DNA of 64,000 nt, taken from positions 48,574 through 112,573 of the forward strand of contig NZ_BOOG01000009.1 in the NCBI RefSeq assembly GCF_016863115.1, read 5' to 3'. Position 1 is the stretch's first letter; every line of letters begins with the position of its first letter. Of the stretch, positions 60,152 through 64,000 are shown piece after piece. This DNA is from Sphaerimonospora thailandensis (GTDB lineage Bacteria > Actinomycetota > Actinomycetes > Streptosporangiales > Streptosporangiaceae). Below the pieces are notes generated by a model, which was not told where the DNA came from, did not search any database, and worked only from the letters and a program-made list of their open reading frames with translations. A program made the position numbers and the translations under genes.

Positions 60152-61568
60152 GAGTGACGATAGCAGTATCGTCCGGCTCGCCGCCATACTCCGGGACGAG
60201 GCGGACCGGTCCCGCCCCGGCGACCGCTTGCCGTCGAGCAGGGAGTTGATGCGCCGGTACGGCGTCAGCCCGATCACCGTGTCCCGGGCGATCGCGTGGC
60301 TCGCCGCCGAAGGCCGGGTGGTGAGCCGGCCCGGCAGCGGCGTGTTCGTCGCCCCCGTCCGCGGGCCCGCGGCGGAGGCACCCGATCACTCCTGGCAGAC
60401 GGTCGCCCTCGGGGACCGTGTCGTGGACGATGCCGCCGTCGCGTCCCTGCTCGCCCATCCCTCCGACGGAGTCATCCCACTGACCGGCGGCTACCTCCAC
60501 CCGGAACTGCGGCCGGTGCGCGCGCTCACCGCCGCCGCGGCGCGAGCCGTACGGCGCGCCGACGCCTGGGATGTGCCGCCGCTGAACGGCCTGGCCAGTC
60601 TGCGCAGGTGGTTCGCCGGCGAGGCGGGCGGCGCGGTGACGGGCGACGACGTGCTCGTGGTCAGCGGCGGTCAATCCGCGCTGGCACACGCGTTCCGCGC
60701 GCTCGCGGCACCCGGCGCGCCGGTGCTGGTGGAGACCCCCACCTATCCGGGAGCGCTCGCGGCGGCCAAGGCGGCGGGCCTGCGGGCGACAGCCGTGCCG
60801 ATCGACCAGGACGGGGTGCGGCCAGACCTGCTGGCGGAGGCCTTCGCCGTCACCGGAAGCCGCGTCTTCTACTGCCAGCCGACCCTGCACAACCCGACGG
60901 GGGCGACGCTGAGCCTGGAGCGCCGGGAGCAGGTGCTGGCCGTCGCGCGGGCGGCGGGTGCGTTCGTGATCGAGGACGATTACGCCAGATATCTGACCGC
61001 AGGCCCGATCCCGCCTCCGATGGTGGCACTGGACGCCCATGGCACGGTCGTCCACATCCTGTCACTGAGCAAGATCTCCTCACCCAGCCTGCGGGTGGCT
61101 GGACTGGTCGCGCGTGGGCCGGCGGCGCGGCGATTGCGCGCCGGCCAGGTGGTGGAGTCGTTCTTCGTCTCGCGGCCGCTACAGGAGACGGCGCTGGAGT
61201 TGGTCGGCTCGCCCGCCTGGCGGCGCCATGTCAGCGTGATCCGACAGGAGATCACGGCCCGTCAGGCAGCCCTCCTCACCGGCCTGGCCCGGCACGCCCC
61301 CGAGGCGACCGTCCATCTCGTCCCCCACGGTGGTCTGCACGTCTGGGTGCGGCTGCCTGCTGGTGCGGATGAGGCGGCGGTGGTCGAGGCCGCGCAACTC
61401 AACGGGATCCTGGTCAGCCCGGGCCGCATCTACCATCCGGCCGAGCCGCCCGGCCCCCGGCTGCGGCTGACGCACACCGCCGCCGCGAGTCTCGCCGAAC
61501 TCGACGCGGGTATCCGCCGCCTCGCACCCGCCCTGCGGACGGGGCCGAACGCCGGCACCGGCGAGTGA
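60150..61568 (+). CDS. MocR-type regulator (GntR helix fused to aminotransferase)
   Basis: The 472-residue protein has a GntR winged helix (PSSRELMRRYGVSPITVSRAIAWLAAEGRVVSRPGSGVFVAP in pieces, residues 28-70) fused to a fold-type I aminotransferase domain. Visible are SGGQSALAHAFRAL, TPTYPGALAAA, YCQPTLHNPTGATLS, IEDDYARYL and the PLP Schiff-base lysine in ILSLSKISSPSLRVAG. MocR proteins bind PLP and an amino acid to regulate. TACTGT (60136-60141) ends eight bases before ATG 60150, so the transcript is probably leaderless. Confidence 0.9.
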   Translation: MSDDSSIVRLAAILRDEADRSRPGDRLPSSRELMRRYGVSPITVSRAIAWLAAEGRVVSRPGSGVFVAPVRGPAAEAPDHSWQTVALGDRVVDDAAVASLLAHPSDGVIPLTGGYLHPELRPVRALTAAAARAVRRADAWDVPPLNGLASLRRWFAGEAGGAVTGDDVLVVSGGQSALAHAFRALAAPGAPVLVETPTYPGALAAAKAAGLRATAVPIDQDGVRPDLLAEAFAVTGSRVFYCQPTLHNPTGATLSLERREQVLAVARAAGAFVIEDDYARYLTAGPIPPPMVALDAHGTVVHILSLSKISSPSLRVAGLVARGPAARRLRAGQVVESFFVSRPLQETALELVGSPAWRRHVSVIRQEITARQAALLTGLARHAPEATVHLVPHGGLHVWVRLPAGADEAAVVEAAQLNGILVSPGRIYHPAEPPGPRLRLTHTAAASLAELDAGIRRLAPALRTGPNAGTGE

Positions 61569-61627
61569 AGGCGTTGATTATTCGACCCCGCCGACTGCCG
61601 TACAGTGGTCACCAGGGGTGATCGACC

Positions 61628-62176
61628 ATGACTGGCCCGGCGGAGTTGCTCCGCGACTTCGTGAACACCTACGACGTGGAGGATGACGCCGACGATCTGG
61701 CGTCCCCTGCCGAGCTGTCGGTGTGGCTGCGCGAACGAGAGTTGATCGCAGATGGAGACCGCGCCGCCGACGAAGACATGATCATGGCCACCCGGCTACG
61801 GGAAGGGCTGCGGCGCGCACTGCGACACAACAACCACGTCGCCGAGCCGTACGACCTGCCGGAGGACCTGGAGACGACGCTGACGGCGCTTCCGGTACGG
61901 ATCGCACTGGCCGGGGGGACGCCCGCGCTGGAGCCGACGTGCTCCGGGGTGGCGGGCGGACTCGCGCGGATCGCGGCGTTGATCCCGGCGGCCCACGCCG
62001 AAGGGACCTGGCGACGGCTCAAGGTGTGCGCGGAAAGCACCTGCCAGTGGGCGTTCATCGACTCGTCCAAGAACCGGTCGCGTTCCTGGTGCTCGATGCG
62101 GGTTTGCGGAAACCGCACCAAAACGAGGGCATATCGGGCACGACGCCGGGCGGAAGGTTCGCCTAGGCCGTCCTGA
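61628..62176 (+). CDS. CGNR zinc-finger domain protein
   Basis: The 182-residue protein has the N-terminal ABATE-like helical domain (LLRDFVNTYDVE, ELSVWLRERELI) and the C-terminal CGNR zinc finger: VCAESTCQWAFIDSSKNRSRSWCSMRVCGNRTK (residues about 134-166, named in part). These proteins are probable stress-linked transcription factors of actinobacteria. It lies between MocR and a GNAT gene, all on the plus strand. Confidence 0.92.
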   Translation: MTGPAELLRDFVNTYDVEDDADDLASPAELSVWLRERELIADGDRAADEDMIMATRLREGLRRALRHNNHVAEPYDLPEDLETTLTALPVRIALAGGTPALEPTCSGVAGGLARIAALIPAAHAEGTWRRLKVCAESTCQWAFIDSSKNRSRSWCSMRVCGNRTKTRAYRARRRAEGSPRPS

Positions 62177-62214
62177 CCAGTACGGTGTTACAGGTACAGA
62201 AAGGAGCCGGATCA

Positions 62215-62817
62215 ATGGGTGTACGACCTGCCCGTCTCGAAGACGTCGACGCGGTGACGAGCACCCAGATCCGGGCGTGGAAGTGCGCCTACCGCGACTT
62301 CCTGCCTCCCGGCCCGCTTGAGCAGATGACCGGGCCCGCGGCGGAGAAGATGTGGCGTCGCCAGTGGGACGAGGCGATCCTGTCGCCACCCACCCCACGA
62401 CACCGGGTGCTGGTCGCGGTCGAGCGCGTGGTGCCGGACACGGACGCCTTCACCGCCCTCGGACCCGGTGGAGTCCTGGCCACCGCGGCGCAGCGGGCGT
62501 CCGATCGGGTCGTCGGCCTGGCCTCGCACGGACCGGCCGAGGACCCGGATCTGCGCCCGGGCACGACCGCGGAACTGCTGACACTGCTCATCGACCCCAA
62601 CCACATCCGGCGTGGCCACGGCAGCCGCCTGCTCAACGCGACCGTCGACTTCCTCCGTGAGGACGGCTATGACACGGTCGTGACGTGGGTGTTCGCCGAC
62701 AACCACGCGATGCTCGGCTTCCTGGAGTCGGCGGGATGGGGCGAGGACGAGGCCGAGCGGGTGCTGGACATGGGCCGCCCCATTCGGATGATCCGCCTCG
62801 GCACCGACATCCGCTGA
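62215..62817 (+). CDS. GNAT family N-acetyltransferase
   Basis: The 200-residue protein has the GNAT fold with N-terminal MGVRPARLEDVDAVTSTQIRAWKCAYRDFLPP, then LLTLLIDPNHIRRGHGSRLLNATVDFLRE, where RRGHGSRL is the acetyl-CoA pyrophosphate loop, and VFADNHAMLGFLESAGW. ATG 62215 has AAGGAG upstream. Its substrate is unknown. Members of this branch often acetylate small amines or ribosomal proteins. Confidence 0.88.
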   Translation: MGVRPARLEDVDAVTSTQIRAWKCAYRDFLPPGPLEQMTGPAAEKMWRRQWDEAILSPPTPRHRVLVAVERVVPDTDAFTALGPGGVLATAAQRASDRVVGLASHGPAEDPDLRPGTTAELLTLLIDPNHIRRGHGSRLLNATVDFLREDGYDTVVTWVFADNHAMLGFLESAGWGEDEAERVLDMGRPIRMIRLGTDIR

Positions 62818-62995
62818 CACATCGCCCGTGCCGTTTCCACGCCCGCCTGGGTTCTTCGGTCGGCCGTGCCGTATCGCTTCCCCTGACCGTCGCCTGCTCC
62901 GCGTGCCCCGACCCTAATGTCAGTGTGCACCGAAGGGATGGCCCGACTTGCGTTGCCCTCGTCGCGTGGCTTTACAGTAAGAAAAGGGAGATGAA

Positions 62996-63865
62996 GTGGC
63001 CACCCCAGCTCAGTGGTTGGCGGGCGCACGCCCTCGAACGCTGCCCGCCGCCGTCGTCCCGGTCGCCGTCGGCACCGGTGCCGCGATCGCCGAAGACGGC
63101 GCGATCTGGTGGCGCGCCCTGGTGGCGTTGTTCGTCGCGCTGGCCCTGCAGGTCGGGGTGAACTACGCCAACGACTACAGCGACGGCATACGCGGCACCG
63201 ACACTGATCGGGTGGGCCCGATGCGCCTCGTGGGCTCCGGCGCGGCCACCCCCAGATCTGTGCTGGCCGCCGCCCTTTTGTGCTTCCTCGCGGCCGCCGT
63301 CGCCGGCCTCACACTCGTGATGGCGACCGGGGCGTGGTGGCTGCTGCTCGTCGGACTGGCCGCGATCCTGGCCGCCTGGTTCTACACCGGCGGCTCCCGC
63401 CCGTACGGCTACCGGGCCCTCGGCGAGATCTCAGTCTTCGTGTTCTTCGGCCTCGTGGCGGTGGCCGGAACGACGTACGTCCAGGTCGAGCGCCTCGACT
63501 GGCTGTCACTGGCCGCCTCCGTTCCGGTCGGCCTCCTGGCCTGCGCGCTCCTCGTGGTGAACAACCTCCGGGATATCGCAACCGACGGGACATCGGGGAA
63601 GCGGACCCTCGCCGTCGTGCTGGGCGACACCCGGACGCGAGCGCTCTACACGGCGGGCCTGATCCTTCCGTTCGTGATCGCGCTCTCCCTGGTGCCGATA
63701 CGGCACTTCGCCGTACTCACCCTGGTCGCGCTCCCCCTCGTTGTCGCGCCGATACGAACAGTCCGATCAGGGGCGACCGGACCGTCCCTCATCGCCACGC
63801 TCCAGCAGACCGGGCGCCTGCAACTCGCCTTCGGCGTCCTCTTCACGCTCGGCCTGGCTCTCTGA
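62996..63865 (+). CDS. menA: 1,4-dihydroxy-2-naphthoate polyprenyltransferase
   Basis: MenA attaches the polyprenyl tail in menaquinone synthesis. The 289-residue membrane protein has about eight transmembrane helices and the Asp-rich motif NYANDYSDGIRGTDTDR near residues 57-73, with a second motif NNLRDIATDGTSGKRTLAV at about 189-207. GTG 62996 follows GGGAG. Menaquinol made here would feed the quinol-type NO reductase of this window, though that is only a pathway link. It ends in a strong hairpin. Confidence 0.93.
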   Translation: MATPAQWLAGARPRTLPAAVVPVAVGTGAAIAEDGAIWWRALVALFVALALQVGVNYANDYSDGIRGTDTDRVGPMRLVGSGAATPRSVLAAALLCFLAAAVAGLTLVMATGAWWLLLVGLAAILAAWFYTGGSRPYGYRALGEISVFVFFGLVAVAGTTYVQVERLDWLSLAASVPVGLLACALLVVNNLRDIATDGTSGKRTLAVVLGDTRTRALYTAGLILPFVIALSLVPIRHFAVLTLVALPLVVAPIRTVRSGATGPSLIATLQQTGRLQLAFGVLFTLGLAL

Positions 63866-63873
63866 CACCCACC

Positions 63874-63911
63874 GGTACGGCTGCCGCCCCTCCCCCTGCG
63901 GCAGCCGTACC
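63874..63911. terminator. Strong hairpin terminator after menA
   Basis: GGTACGGCTGCCGC (63874-63887) pairs exactly with GCGGCAGCCGTACC (63898-63911), a 14-bp stem with a ten-base loop. It probably serves menA and the convergent gene beyond 63923. Confidence 0.85.
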
Positions 63912-63922
63912 ATGGACGCTCG

Positions 63923-64000
63923 TCAGCCCCTCGCCGTCCCGGCGGAACCAGAGGCCAGTTGCTTGAGGAGCACCATCACCTCGTCGAAGCGCGCGTCCAT
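63923..64000 (-). CDS. 3' end of an unidentified minus-strand gene
   Basis: Reading from the window edge, 25 codons run without a stop to TGA at 63925-63923 and end VLLKQLASGSAGTARG. The frame begins outside the window. Its stop sits 12 bases beyond the shared hairpin, consistent with a real convergent gene. The product cannot be named. Confidence 0.45.
   Translation of the reverse strand: MDARFDEVMVLLKQLASGSAGTARG

Noticed and set aside
1..64000. tRNA, rRNA, riboswitch, insertion sequence or attachment site
   Set aside because: I read the gaps on both strands for cloverleaf arms, CCA ends, transposase motifs and terminal repeats and saw none that I could support; a covariance-model search would be decisive.

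Overview
The window is high-GC DNA (roughly 70 percent G+C, with frequent GTG starts) from an actinobacterium. Gene content and order (dapA, rnj, ftsK, rodZ-like, rimO, pgsA, cinA, clgR; recA-recX-rny; miaB and miaA-dapF) are those of a filamentous actinomycete chromosome. Protein character suggests the Streptosporangiaceae or a neighbouring family; this is inference, because no rRNA or tRNA gene is present to confirm it.

Layout. 1-6.9 kb: the end of a CU044_5270-type protein, a secreted HNH nuclease lipoprotein, an orphan glycine-betaine-binding lipoprotein, a large TPR protein and a streptogrisin-like protease with a chitin-binding tail. 6.9-16 kb: dapF-miaA, an O6-alkylguanine repair protein and RNase Z on the minus strand, then a plus-strand quinol-type nitric oxide reductase with a small membrane partner, a proline-rich surface protein, and miaB. 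16-21 kb: a Uma2-family protein and a complete glutamate-type ABC importer followed by a second, divergent binding lipoprotein. 21-28.5 kb: rny, recX, recA (with a clear SOS box), a regulator-plus-ABC exporter operon and a DUF3046 gene. 28.5-33.5 kb: a very large Lhr helicase. 33.5-41.5 kb: an amino-sugar or oligosaccharide ABC importer with a GH3 (NagZ-like) hydrolase, flanked by two paralogous ROK regulators. 41.7-50 kb: an Rrf2 regulator and Nei glycosylase, then the clgR-cinA-pgsA-rimO-rodZ-ftsK block. 50-54.7 kb: a decayed patch (a dehydrogenase remnant and an MFS remnant around a glycerate kinase), then rnj and dapA. 55-58.4 kb: a regulator-rich stretch with a GntR/UTRA protein, RadC, two tandem double-winged-helix GntR-like proteins without an effector domain, and a ClpX-zinc-finger/HTH protein with a paired palindromic operator. 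58.5-64 kb: a coiled-coil repeat protein, a divergent EamA/MocR pair that share start-codon bases, a CGNR zinc-finger protein, a GNAT protein and menA.

The core genes serve tRNA and ribosome modification (MiaA, MiaB, RimO), RNA decay (RNase Y, J and Z), DNA repair (RecA, RecX, Nei, RadC, Ogt, Lhr), lysine and peptidoglycan precursors (DapA, DapF), lipid and quinone synthesis (PgsA, MenA) and division (FtsK, RodZ-like). The less ordinary parts are a 250-bp nested palindromic cluster at 39.95-40.21 kb, the tandem double-winged-helix pair, the operator array of the ClpX-zinc-finger gene, the NO reductase leader region, and two low-GC codon patches inside recA.
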